64,000 bases of DNA from Changpingibacter yushuensis (lineage in GTDB: Bacteria; Actinomycetota; Actinomycetes; Actinomycetales; Actinomycetaceae), in assembly GCF_014041995.1 (NCBI RefSeq), contig NZ_CP059492.1, positions 1,922,001 through 1,986,000 of the forward strand. Direction: 5' to 3'. Below are positions 33,556 to 42,276 of this stretch, piece after piece. Each line of letters starts with the position of its first letter. Positions within the stretch are counted from its first letter, which is position 1. The translations under genes and the position numbers were made by a program. Below the pieces are notes generated by a model. The model was given only the letters and a program-made list of their open reading frames with translations. It had not been told where the DNA came from and did not search any database.

Positions 33556-35085
33556 TCAGGCAGTCAACGCCTCCCGCGTGCGCCGATGCTGATCGAGAAT
33601 CTTCGCTACTGGCTCGACCAGCTGTTCACTCATCGTCTGGGCAACGGCGGAACGCGCAGCTTCCTCGTATTCCTCTGCAACTCGCCCCGCACGGGACGCT
33701 TTCTGCCTTCGGGCAAGCACCCACAGCCCCACAGCAACGGCAACTCCAATAACCGCGAGCGCAAAACGAACACCAAGAACCGCGCTCGGGATCCCCACAA
33801 CCGCGCACACGATGGCCGCCAAGCCCAAGAGAATTCCAAGTACGGAAACCACAACTCTGGAAAGGACAGGAACGGAGGGCACTGGAACGGCGCGAACCTT
33901 GGTGGAAATCGCCCTGCGCAATTTTTCTGGTTCGGGGGCAGCATTGCTCACGGCTTCACGCCACAGTGGAGGCAGATCCACGCGAGCGTGCGCCAACCAC
34001 GAATCCCGTGTAGCAGCAACCATAGAGGCCGCAGCTTGCTCCGGCTTCGCAAGCGCGGGCCTGCCGAAGATTTGGCCCGCCTGCCGCAAGGATTCCGCCA
34101 CGGCAGGTATACCGCTAGCATTCACGATTTCGTTGGTGGCAGCCTGCAGGCCTGATCCGTCTATGTCTGGCTCGCAGGCTCCAACGCCCGTGAGAAGGCG
34201 TACCCGGATGGCGTCCAGTTCGGCTACAGCGGTAGATAGGCCCGACGCGGTGTCTGCTACAGCAAGCTTCAGCTGTGCCCGCACATCATCAAGCCCCAAC
34301 CGCAACTTCGCAGAAACGGCGTAGGCAGGAACTCCGTCGAGTCCATCCTCGTCCAGAAGGCGGCGGACGTCGTCGAGAAGAAGTTGGCGTCCAGATTCTG
34401 GCACCAAATCAATCTGGTTAAGCACAACGATCATGTGGTCTTTGCGCTCGCGCATGCGCGCCAAGTAGGAATCATGAATGAGGTGGTCAGCGTATTTTTG
34501 AGGGTCGAGCACCCATATCACTACGTCGGAATTAGGCAGGAGGCGGTCGACAATTGCGGAATGCTCAAACGCGACGGAATCGTGGTCCGGCAGGTCCAGC
34601 AACACGAGTGAATCGAGTTCGTTGTCGCCTGCTGTCAGGATGGAGTCATGGCGGATCCGCCTGCGCGGGTCTACCCCAAGGACGTCGAGCACTTCGGTTG
34701 CGTCAGCGTTCCACACGCAGGCACTGGCTTGAGTGGTGGTTGGGCGAAGGTCGCCCACCTGGGAGAACTGCAGTTCCGCGATCGTGTTGAAGAGTTCGGA
34801 CTTACCGGATCCGGTGCCTCCCACAAGCGACACCACTGTTAAACCCATGCCTGCTGTGAGACGGCTTTCTGCCCGGCGCAACTCATCCTTGGCCCGAGCC
34901 GTGGCGAATGGGTCAAGGTACTCGGAACCTGCCTCCATCGCCCGCCGAAGGCCCTGAAGGCGGTCCTGCACATCTCGCATTGTGGTGTGTGCGGGATTGG
35001 GTGCGTCGCTTCCCGGTTCGGCCGCTGGAAAGACCGAATGGTCAGATGCTCGAGGTACCGTTTCCACGTCAGACTCTCCGTTCAT
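33556..35085 (-). CDS. membrane-associated GTPase, YfjP/dynamin-like, second of a pair
   Basis: 509 residues from ATG 35085 (GAAGGCGG upstream); a GTG at 35109 overlaps the upstream stop as GTGA and is a possible alternative. G1 motif GGTGSGKSELFN (about residue 91), switch Thr in RPTTTQAS, G3 DLPDHDS, G4 NQID. The C-terminal half is helical with two adjacent membrane segments at about 395-440 (VLSRVVVSVLGILLGLAAIV...), then a basic tail. The pair of GTPases resembles the DynA/DynB or IniA/IniC arrangement, in which two dynamin-like proteins act together on membranes; that parallel is inference. Confidence 0.85.
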   Translation of the reverse strand: MNGESDVETVPRASDHSVFPAAEPGSDAPNPAHTTMRDVQDRLQGLRRAMEAGSEYLDPFATARAKDELRRAESRLTAGMGLTVVSLVGGTGSGKSELFNTIAELQFSQVGDLRPTTTQASACVWNADATEVLDVLGVDPRRRIRHDSILTAGDNELDSLVLLDLPDHDSVAFEHSAIVDRLLPNSDVVIWVLDPQKYADHLIHDSYLARMRERKDHMIVVLNQIDLVPESGRQLLLDDVRRLLDEDGLDGVPAYAVSAKLRLGLDDVRAQLKLAVADTASGLSTAVAELDAIRVRLLTGVGACEPDIDGSGLQAATNEIVNASGIPAVAESLRQAGQIFGRPALAKPEQAAASMVAATRDSWLAHARVDLPPLWREAVSNAAPEPEKLRRAISTKVRAVPVPSVPVLSRVVVSVLGILLGLAAIVCAVVGIPSAVLGVRFALAVIGVAVAVGLWVLARRQKASRAGRVAEEYEEAARSAVAQTMSEQLVEPVAKILDQHRRTREALTA

Positions 35086-35105
35086 GTGGTTTCCGCCTTC
35101 CCGTC

Positions 35106-36677
35106 TCACACTCGATCAAGATATTCGCTGGCGCGCACGCGCAGCTGGCGCCCGTTGCCCACCTCGATCTGGTCAAGAACCGCGCGGTAGGAATCCACGA
35201 CTCGCTGAATGCCTTCTTCAAGCCGCGAACTGAGCAGATCCCGCGCGGGCCCCAAGGCGCCCTGAAGTTTGACCGAGCTCAAGGCCTTTTCGGCTCCGGC
35301 CACCCCTCCGGCAGCACTTCCCAGGAGTGCGGCTAGGCCGTGCTTGCCAAACCACGGGTTGGTTGGGGCACCGGCTGTTAGCTCCAACAGGTCGTTCTTC
35401 CACGAAGCGATCGTTTCTGCCACGATTTCGTCGACGACGACGCCCGCATGCCCACGTTCACAGTATTCCGAGGTCTCAACAATATCCTCGCGCCAGGCGT
35501 ACTGAATGCCTTCATCCGTGGCGAAGATTCCCTGCTGGAGGCCCACGCGAAGTGCTGACACAACGGCGTCGAACACTGTGGTGATGGCTCCGTCACGTTG
35601 AGCAAAATCGTGGCGGCGAAAGAACCCGGGAGCTTCGCCCACTGCGAGACTGGCCAGGGTGGCGCCGGTGGAGGCAAATGACAACCAGGAGGTGGTGGGC
35701 GCCCCTTGGCCGTACCGGCCATTCTTGGCGTTCGTCGTGAGTTTCACGATGGGCTGGGCCGCTGCGATGCTGGCGCGGTCTGCGAGGTCCTGTACTGAAT
35801 TGGCCTGCAGTTCCACTGCTTCAGCGAGTTCAATAAGCTGGGTGCGCAGTGCTGGGAACATCGCTTCGGTGGTGCGCGATATAAGTGCCTTACCAATGTG
35901 GGAGTTGGCCATCGAATCGAGCCATTCCCTCATGGGCCGGATGAGTTCCTCCGGCAGAAAGCCTTCGTGCGGGCCCGCATCCGAGACGAGTAACAGAGGC
36001 GCTTCATCAAGCCCTAGCTTGGCCAGACGCGCCTGAAGATCCATCCGGATCTTCAGGCGGGAGCGATCAGGAACGCGATTGAGTACCACGGCGGTGGTCA
36101 TACCCCGCGTATTCGCGTCCTCAAGCGTGCGCCATGCGACGGCATCTCCATATCGGGATGCTGTGGTGACAAACACCCACATGTCTGCGGCATCCAAGAG
36201 GCGGTGTGACAGTTCGCGGTTCGCGGCCTCCACGGAGTCCAGGTCGGGTGCATCAACTAGCACGATGCCTTTGAGCGCCGAATCGAGGACTTCGAGTTGG
36301 CCCATTTTGAGAAGGGCGTGGCCCTTGAGGATGGGGGCATCATCCGGGTGCACTGCAATGATGGGAGTGCGCGTGGTTGGGCGAAGTACCGAGGCTGGCG
36401 AGATCTCTGTGCCGAGCACGGAGTTGAAGAGTGTGGACTTGCCGGCGCCCGAAGATCCCCCGAGCACCACGACGGCTGGGAGTTCGGCTGTGCGCAAGTG
36501 CGGGAGAATGCGGGTTTCGAGCTGAGTGAGCAGTTGCACTCTGGATTCGGCCAGCTCCCGTGAACCCGGCATTTCGAGCGGAAGGCGGGCATTCTCCAGC
36601 GCTGAGACCGTTCTTTCCACAAGATCGGCCAGCTGGCGAGATGTCGTTCTGGGTTTCACTCCTCCATTGTCTGTCAC
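35106..36677 (-). CDS. dynamin-family GTPase, first of a pair
   Basis: About 523 residues. The start is uncertain: GTG 36677 (VTDNGGVKPRTT) is chosen; the frame is open to 36746. G1 GGSSGAGKSTLFNSVLG, switch RPTTRTP, G3 DAPDLDSVEAAN, G4-like LNRVPD. A helical C-terminal half has a weakly hydrophobic Gly/Ala-rich stretch (LAALLGSAAGGVAGA). The stop at 35106-35108 overlaps the second GTPase frame, so the two are one operon. Probably membrane remodelling or cell-division related; untested. Confidence 0.83.
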   Translation of the reverse strand: MTDNGGVKPRTTSRQLADLVERTVSALENARLPLEMPGSRELAESRVQLLTQLETRILPHLRTAELPAVVVLGGSSGAGKSTLFNSVLGTEISPASVLRPTTRTPIIAVHPDDAPILKGHALLKMGQLEVLDSALKGIVLVDAPDLDSVEAANRELSHRLLDAADMWVFVTTASRYGDAVAWRTLEDANTRGMTTAVVLNRVPDRSRLKIRMDLQARLAKLGLDEAPLLLVSDAGPHEGFLPEELIRPMREWLDSMANSHIGKALISRTTEAMFPALRTQLIELAEAVELQANSVQDLADRASIAAAQPIVKLTTNAKNGRYGQGAPTTSWLSFASTGATLASLAVGEAPGFFRRHDFAQRDGAITTVFDAVVSALRVGLQQGIFATDEGIQYAWREDIVETSEYCERGHAGVVVDEIVAETIASWKNDLLELTAGAPTNPWFGKHGLAALLGSAAGGVAGAEKALSSVKLQGALGPARDLLSSRLEEGIQRVVDSYRAVLDQIEVGNGRQLRVRASEYLDRV

Positions 36678-36965
36678 ATTGCCCCACAATTCCCACAAAC
36701 TCGGTGCGCATGTTGCCAACGGATCACAACGAAAAGGGCAGATCACAAGGCGCTGGGCAGCCTCCAGTTTGTGATCTGGCTGTGCTCGGGTAAATTTGTC
36801 TCTTGGGTTTGGTGAGTTCAGACCCGCGGATTGATCACTTCACCCGGCTGCGGGCACGCCGCTAGGCGTTGCTCGGATCGCGGTGACGAGCCACTTCGTG
36901 GGCGCGATTTCCCTAAACTGGCTTCACGCGCTGAATGACTCCACACGGATCATCACAACGCATCG

Positions 36966-37041
36966 GCCCCCATAGCTCAATGGATAGAGCAACGGCCTTC
37001 TAATCCGTAGGTTAGGCGTTCGAGTCGCCTTGGGGGCACCA
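36966..37041 (+). tRNA. tRNA-Arg (TCT)
   Basis: 76 nt with encoded CCA: acceptor GCCCCCA/TGGGGGC, D-arm AGCTCAATGGATAGAGC, anticodon loop CTTCTAA giving TCT, T-arm AGGCGTTCGAGTCGCCT. The only one of the three tRNAs with genomic CCA. The gene debris starting 110 bp downstream suggests it too has been an integration or recombination point. Confidence 0.95.
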
Positions 37042-37154
37042 CACCTTTCGCTGGTACACCGCCAGAAAGTGGGAGTTGAACACTCCTGCAGATTCGGAAA
37101 CGGTTAGCTACGCACTCAGCTACCCACGGCGCTCAAAAGCGGTAGAAGAGCAGA

Positions 37155-37445
37155 TCACCGGCCACTTGTGTTCAGTACAGCGTTCACGAGGCTTCGAAGG
37201 TGCTCACCATCCAAATCCTCGTTGCGCGCAACGAGTGCCGCAACACCATAGACGAGGACGGTACCACCAGCCACAGCTTCAGGTTGGTCGGAACCGGCAA
37301 GGCCATGTGCCACTGCATCTGCGAGTACCTCTACTTGATCAGACAAGTGGTCTGGCATGGCTTTCTGGTCAAAGAAGACCATATGAATTACCTTCCGGTG
37401 AGAGACAACGAAGTCACTGTAGAAGGCCCGCGACAGCTCGTGGGC
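37155..37445 (-). pseudogene. C-terminal fragment of a regulator-like gene (TetR-type?)
   Basis: The minus frame reads AHELSRAFYSDFVVSHRKVI HMVFFDQKAMPDHLSDQVEV and then LADAVAHGLAG...AVLNTSGR up to TGA at 37155. It resembles the C-terminal helical half of a TetR-like regulator. No N-terminal DNA-binding part exists; the continuation of the frame past about 37450 is antisense to a permease tail. The fragment therefore ends abruptly at a join. Family assignment is weak. Confidence 0.4.
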
Positions 37446-37449
37446 CGTC

Positions 37450-37830
37450 ATCATGCTTCTGGCCGACATGTATGCGGTAGTCAACATCTTCATCAGCTTC
37501 ATGGGTCCCGGATCCATAATGCAATGGTTCTTGTTCACCAACATGCTCATTGCAACAGCACCTGGCATCTTGTGGCGTGAGCGCGGAACACAGTTCAACA
37601 GTCGGCGAGGAACCAGCAAGGCCCTTGCGCTCATTATCCTCGGCGGAACTATCAACACCTTCCTACCGAACGCCAACATGTGGGTACTCTCCATGCCAAA
37701 CGTCTTCAACACTGCAGTCTTCTACCTCACCGGAATCGTATGCGTGGCAATCGCAGCATGGAATTGCTACTACGTATTTAGATTGCCGGAGAAAGTACCG
37801 ACTGAGGACATGCCAAACCCTGTGTGGTGA
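37450..37830 (+). pseudogene. C-terminal fragment of an APC-type permease
   Basis: About 125 codons: MLLADMYAVVNIFISFMGPG (start of the open part), then IMQWFLFTNMLIATAPGILW RE, LALIILGGTINTFLPNANMW and TGIVCVAIAAWNCYYVFRLP. This looks like the last three membrane segments of an amino-acid/polyamine permease of 12 segments. All N-terminal segments are missing; the sequence to its left is the regulator fragment on the other strand. A broken gene, possibly once paired with the following succinate-semialdehyde-type dehydrogenase as a GABA or amine uptake system (inference). Confidence 0.55.
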
Positions 37831-38001
37831 CCGCTCTTTCCTCAGTGCCCATCGCTGAGAATCGATAGATGAATGTGATCTACGAGTCATCGTGGAGTGT
37901 TCTAGGACAGAAGTCCTTTCATTGATCACGTAACAACGGTGGACCCCGAAGGATGTTGGAGTTTTAAACACAGCACAGGGTCCGCCTCTCAGGAGATAAC
38001 C

Positions 38002-39393
38002 ATGGCATACGCCACCACCAATCCATTCACGGGTGAAGTAGTCAAGACATTCCCAACAGCTACTCCACAAGACATTGATTCGGCAATTGAACAAGCAAAC
38101 GCCGCATTCCAAGATTGGAAGAAAACTACTCCCGAATAACGCGCAACTATTCTTGCCAAGGCGGCACAGATTCTGCGCGACAATCATCGGAAATATGCTG
38201 AGATTCTAACGCTGGAAATGGGCAAGCTCATCGGAGAAGCTGAAGCCGAAGTTGAGCTTTCTGCCAAGATGCTTGATTACTATGTCAAGTTTGGTGCAGA
38301 GTTCCTCACCCCACGTTTCCTGCGCGCAGAAGGTTTCGGAGATACTGACGTTCAGCTGGTGAACGATCCACTCGGAGTTCTTTTCGCGGTGGAGCCCTGG
38401 AACTTCCCGTATTACCAGATCATCCGCATCTCCGCCCCGCAACTCACGGCAGGCAATGTTGTGGTGTTCAAGCATGCATCTAACGTTCCTCAGGCCGCCA
38501 TTGCGATGGAAGAACTTCTCATCAAGGCCGGGGCACCCAAGGGAGTTCTGACCAACGTCTTCGCATCACATGAAGCATCCGAACTGATCATTTCGGATCC
38601 ACGCGTTCGAGGAGTAGCACTCACCGGATCGGAGGCAGCTGGCGCTGCGATCTCCTCGTTGGCTTCAAAGTATCTCAAGAAGTCCACACTCGAACTCGGT
38701 GGCGCAGATGCGTTCATCGTCCTCGATGATGCTGAAGTTGAGAAGGCTGCTGAATGGGCAGTCTTCGGACGCCACTGGAATGGCGGCCAGGTCTGCGTCT
38801 CATCCAAGCGGTTGATCGTGACTGAGGGTGTGTATGACAAGTTCCTCGATCTGTACAAGGCTGGTGTCGGAAAGCTCGTCGCCGGTGATCCAATGGATCC
38901 TGCAACCACTCTTGCCCCACTTTCATCCCAGTCTGCAGCAGACGAAGTCCAAGTCAAGCTCGACAAGGCTGCTGCTGAAGGCGTCACCATTGAAGAGATC
39001 GGCGCTCCCGTGCCCCAGCAAGGAGCATTTATTCGCCCGACACTCTTGACGGACATCCCGTTGGACTCCGTTACGGCTGAGACCGAGTTCTTTGGACCGG
39101 TCACCCAGTTGTACAAGGCCAAAGATGCCGACGACGCTGTTCGTATCGCGAACTCCTCACCTTTCGGCCTTGGTGGTTCCGTATTCTCAACCGATATTCA
39201 CAAGGCCCAAGAGGTTGCTCGCCAACTGGATACCGGCATGGTGTACATCAATCAGCCGACCGGCGTGAAGGCCGATATTCCATTTGGTGGGGTCAAGCGT
39301 TCTGGCTTCGGTCATGAGCTCATCGATCTTGGCCTCAAGGAGTTTGTGAACGAAAAGGTTGTTGTGGTCAGCGATATCGAGGGTTCATTCTGA
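38002..39393 (+). pseudogene. gabD: aldehyde dehydrogenase (succinate-semialdehyde type) with one in-frame stop
   Basis: ATG 38002 with AGGAGA upstream begins MAYATTNPFTGEVVKTFPTA and reads 45 codons to TAA at 38137-38139. The same frame then continues RATILAKAAQILRDNHRKYA E without a gap to 39393, 463 codons in all. The usual residue at the stop would be Gln (PEQRA), so one C-to-T change explains it. The rest is intact: PWNFPYYQ, the catalytic Glu in LELGGAD, and Cys in GGQVCVSSK. Internal ATGs (38218) could make only a truncated protein lacking part of the NAD domain. A very recent inactivation or a sequencing error. Confidence 0.88.
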
Positions 39394-39451
39394 TTGATTC
39401 TGATTAATCGGCGGCTATAGGACTAGAGACCGCCATACCAAACTCAAAGAA

Positions 39452-39490
39452 AGGTTCCCTGCCAGTTTAGTATTGACTGGGAGGGAACCT
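39452..39490 (+). terminator. terminator after the aldehyde dehydrogenase
   Basis: Stem AGGTTCCCT/AGGGAACCT with an inner CCAGT/ACTGG pairing, followed by ATTTTG. Confidence 0.8.
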
Positions 39491-39534
39491 ATTTTGCTGT
39501 GGAGAATCGCCCTCACATGCTGACGGCAGCTACC

Positions 39535-40209
39535 TCAGCCTTGCGTCGAACTAGGTGCAAATGTGACAGTTCCCATCTCTGGGTAATTGCTGTCTGAAAT
39601 GGTCACTGTCAGATCATGCCAATCGGGAACGTCGTCGATACTGGGAACCATGTATAGCCATGACCAGATATAGTTCATGCCAGTTCCAACCGTGGTTTGC
39701 GTACTCCAATCGGAACTGAACTCGAGACGAAACCCTTCCTGACCTGAGCGATAGAGCGAGACATTCAACCCCGATAGGTCTATCAGTTCATCATCTGACA
39801 TTCCATCAGTACTATAGTTGCGCACGTTGCTGTTTGTAGCCACAAAAGTAAGGTCCACCTTTGCGCCTTCTTGACCGGACCCATAGGTCGAATGGTATTC
39901 TTCGTATCCACTTACGTAGTCGTCAGATCCCGGCCCTTCATCCCCCTGAATAAACCGAATGCCTGGTTGAACAGTGAGTATCAAACCATCGGCTCGGTGG
40001 TAGGCGTCACCAAGATCCACCGTGTTTGATTCGGATTGTGTGGTCGCCTCCGGCAAAGGCGAAGTCTCAGTAGTGCTTGGGCTAGCGGCGATTGATTCTT
40101 GGGTTGAAGAACTAGGCGAAGCGGCAGGTTCATCTGCCGATGTGCATCCAAGAAGTGAGAGCGTTATGACTGCGGCTATCGGCACAGTAATAAATCGTGA
40201 ACGTGACAT
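39535..40209 (-). CDS. secreted lipoprotein of unknown function
   Basis: 224 residues. Signal peptide MSRSRFITVPIAAVITLSLL GC with lipobox LLGC. A Ser/Thr/Pro-rich linker to about residue 65 is followed by a beta-rich domain of about 155 residues (VDLGDAYHRADGLILTVQPG, VDLTFVATNSN, LNVSLYRSGQEGFRLEFSSD), with the DUF4352-like pattern of telokin/immunoglobulin-fold lipoproteins: a modest guess. It faces the aldehyde dehydrogenase across the terminator and is divergent from the acylphosphatase. Confidence 0.75.
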   Translation of the reverse strand: MSRSRFITVPIAAVITLSLLGCTSADEPAASPSSSTQESIAASPSTTETSPLPEATTQSESNTVDLGDAYHRADGLILTVQPGIRFIQGDEGPGSDDYVSGYEEYHSTYGSGQEGAKVDLTFVATNSNVRNYSTDGMSDDELIDLSGLNVSLYRSGQEGFRLEFSSDWSTQTTVGTGMNYIWSWLYMVPSIDDVPDWHDLTVTISDSNYPEMGTVTFAPSSTQG

Positions 40210-40323
40210 GGTTCAACTCTATGACGATCTATCTGCACACTTGCCCGCTATTAGCCTCAAAATGGTAAACATTTGACACAATGAAGTGACGTTCGCGCAA
40301 GAGTCGCCACGAGGGGAGGTTCC

Positions 40324-40602
40324 TTGAACGAACACAATCTAGCGGTCGAAGTCCGAATCTCCGGAATTGTACAAGGTGTGGGATTCCGGTATTGGGCATG
40401 GAGTGTGGCCAATGAGTTGGGTGTGCACGGCTGGGTTCGCAACGATCCAGATGGCGATGTGTTAGCACATCTAGAAGGGCCAGAGCCCGCCATAGCCACA
40501 ATGCTCAAGCGCCTACACAACGGCCCGCGCTTTGCTCGCGTTACCCAGGTTGAAACTGTAGAAGGGACGTTCCGCGGCCTACGCGATTTCTCTATGAAGT
40601 GA
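40324..40602 (+). CDS. acyP: acylphosphatase
   Basis: Hydrolyses acyl phosphates. 92 residues, the normal size. Signature VQGVGFRYWAWS holds the phosphate-binding Arg, and GWVRNDPDGDV holds the catalytic Asn. It starts with TTG 40324 behind GGGGAGG. A single-gene unit divergent from the lipoprotein gene. Confidence 0.95.
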   Translation: MNEHNLAVEVRISGIVQGVGFRYWAWSVANELGVHGWVRNDPDGDVLAHLEGPEPAIATMLKRLHNGPRFARVTQVETVEGTFRGLRDFSMK

Positions 40603-40764
40603 ACCAACCGGTGGGGCTTTCCGGTGACCCGATCAGCTGAGGAAGGCACTAGACATGGCTGTGGCGCGGAACGTGCTGCAAACACTGCCCACACCAAGTC
40701 CCACGCCACGTGTAAGTCACGGATGAGGCGCCACTTGTTCGTGACACCCCATGAGCCGCCTACA

Positions 40765-41217
40765 TCAGCCTTCTTGCGCCGCCATCCGAAGCATCCACGC
40801 CTGCTTCTCCAAGCCTGTTGCGATACCAGTAAGGAGATCGGACGTGAGGTGATCGACGGCGTCGACCTCATCGAGAGTGGCCTTAATTCGATCCGAAGTG
40901 CCCATCAGAAGCTCTTCGAAAGCTGGGTAGACGGTGTCCACTGATAGCTTGCCGGCATCGAACTGCTTGAGACCCGATTGCGATGCAATTGAGGCGGCCC
41001 GAGCATCGGGCGTGCCACCGATGGCCGCGAGGCGTTCGGCGACGTCGTCGGAAGCGGTACGAACCTCAGCGACGATTTCATCGAGTGCGAGATGAAGGGA
41101 ACGGAAGCGCGCCCCTTGGATGTTCCAGTGTGCTTGCTTTCCCTGCAGAGCGAGATCGGTGAGATCTACAAGCGACTGCTGAAGGGCCTTTTCAACTACT
41201 GCGGATGGTTGTGCCAT
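40765..41217 (-). CDS. dps: Dps-family ferritin-like protein
   Basis: Iron-storing and DNA-protecting dodecamer subunit. ATG 41217 has AAGGAGAA upstream and gives MAQPSAVVEKALQQ, 150 residues. Ferroxidase ligands are in LALQGKQAHWNIQGARFRSLHLALDE (His, and Asp/Glu) with the partner Asp/Glu in DDVAERLAAIGGTP, as in the family signature. No long basic tail, so DNA binding may be weak. Monocistronic; the gap of 239 bp upstream to orn probably carries an oxidative-stress or iron-controlled promoter. Confidence 0.94.
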   Translation of the reverse strand: MAQPSAVVEKALQQSLVDLTDLALQGKQAHWNIQGARFRSLHLALDEIVAEVRTASDDVAERLAAIGGTPDARAASIASQSGLKQFDAGKLSVDTVYPAFEELLMGTSDRIKATLDEVDAVDHLTSDLLTGIATGLEKQAWMLRMAAQEG

Positions 41218-41456
41218 TGCTTTCTCCTTATCAGGATTCGCGGGCCTACACAGCCCATGACAATCCAACTATTTCTGGACTAAGTCCATTTTAACAGGGT
41301 GAACCCCGATGTTCAATTGGAGACCCGCTTCTCACGCGACCACCAGAGATTCGGATCACCACCTAGCCATTCGAGCCTATCAACTCCGAGACGCCGATCA
41401 CACAGACATAACTCCTTGAAAACACATGGAAGGTGACCTGCTAGTAGGATGACCCT

Positions 41457-42104
41457 GTGAGTTACCATGCGATGACCAATCCAATTGTTTGGATTGACTG
41501 CGAAATGACAGGCCTGGACCTAGGCATTGATGAGTTGGTGGAAGTCTCGGTAGTTATTACTGATTCAGAGCTGAACCCGGCAGACGAAGGCATCGACCTT
41601 CTGATCAAGCCATCACAAGCCGCCGTTGATCACATGGGTGACTTTGTGCGGCAGATGCACACGAACTCAGGGCTCATCAAGGAATGGGATCAAGGTTTGC
41701 CGCTCGCCGAGGCGGAAGCTACCGTATTGGCCTACATTCGCTCACACATCCCAGAAGCCGGAAAAGCTCCGCTGGGAGGCAACTCGGTGGGTACGGATAA
41801 GACGTTCCTTGAGAAATACATGCCGTCAGTAGTCGAACACCTTCACTATCGAATCGTCGATGTTTCTTCCATCAAGGAACTCGCCAAACGTTGGTACCCC
41901 CGCCTCTATTTCGCAGCTCCTGAAAAGACGGGCAACCATCGCGCACTGGGAGACATCTACGATTCTATCGATGAGCTCCGTTACTACCGCGGCGTCCTCA
42001 TGCCAGAGGGTGATGGCCCATCCACTAGCGAGTGCAAGTCAGTGGCCGCAAAAGTCAGTGGCCGCACGGTGGCACTCGCTAAGGACACCGCAGCTTCCAA
42101 GTAG
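41457..42104 (+). CDS. orn: oligoribonuclease
   Basis: Degrades dinucleotides and short RNA ends. 215 residues. The DEDDh residues are visible: Asp and Glu in WIDCEMTGLDLG, Asp in NSVGTDKTFLEKYMP, and His-Asp in HRALGDIYDSI. GTG 41457 has AGGATG before it; the ATG 15 bases later is less well placed. The C-terminal 20 residues beyond the family core are low-complexity. Confidence 0.95.
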   Translation: MSYHAMTNPIVWIDCEMTGLDLGIDELVEVSVVITDSELNPADEGIDLLIKPSQAAVDHMGDFVRQMHTNSGLIKEWDQGLPLAEAEATVLAYIRSHIPEAGKAPLGGNSVGTDKTFLEKYMPSVVEHLHYRIVDVSSIKELAKRWYPRLYFAAPEKTGNHRALGDIYDSIDELRYYRGVLMPEGDGPSTSECKSVAAKVSGRTVALAKDTAASK

Positions 42105-42222
42105 CCGGCCCCGCACCATCACTGGTCGCGATCGGATATTCGGCGACGACGTCGGCGAATACCTTGCCCCCATCCCCGTACTGAGGAATCACGAATACAC
42201 GGAACGGTAGACAACAGTAAAG

Positions 42223-42262
42223 AAACGAGCGGCGGCGTTCCAATGAACGCCGCCGCTCGTTT
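42223..42262. terminator. bidirectional terminator between orn and the MFS gene
   Basis: Perfect 18-bp stem AAACGAGCGGCGGCGTTC with a 4-nt loop, A and T rich at its ends on both strands, 14 bases from the MFS stop. Confidence 0.9.
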
Positions 42263-42276
42263 GTGCGAGGGTCACA

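Noticed and set aside
37155-37712. 185-codon minus frame as one gene
   Set aside because: Only the last 95 codons look like protein; the first half is antisense to the permease tail.
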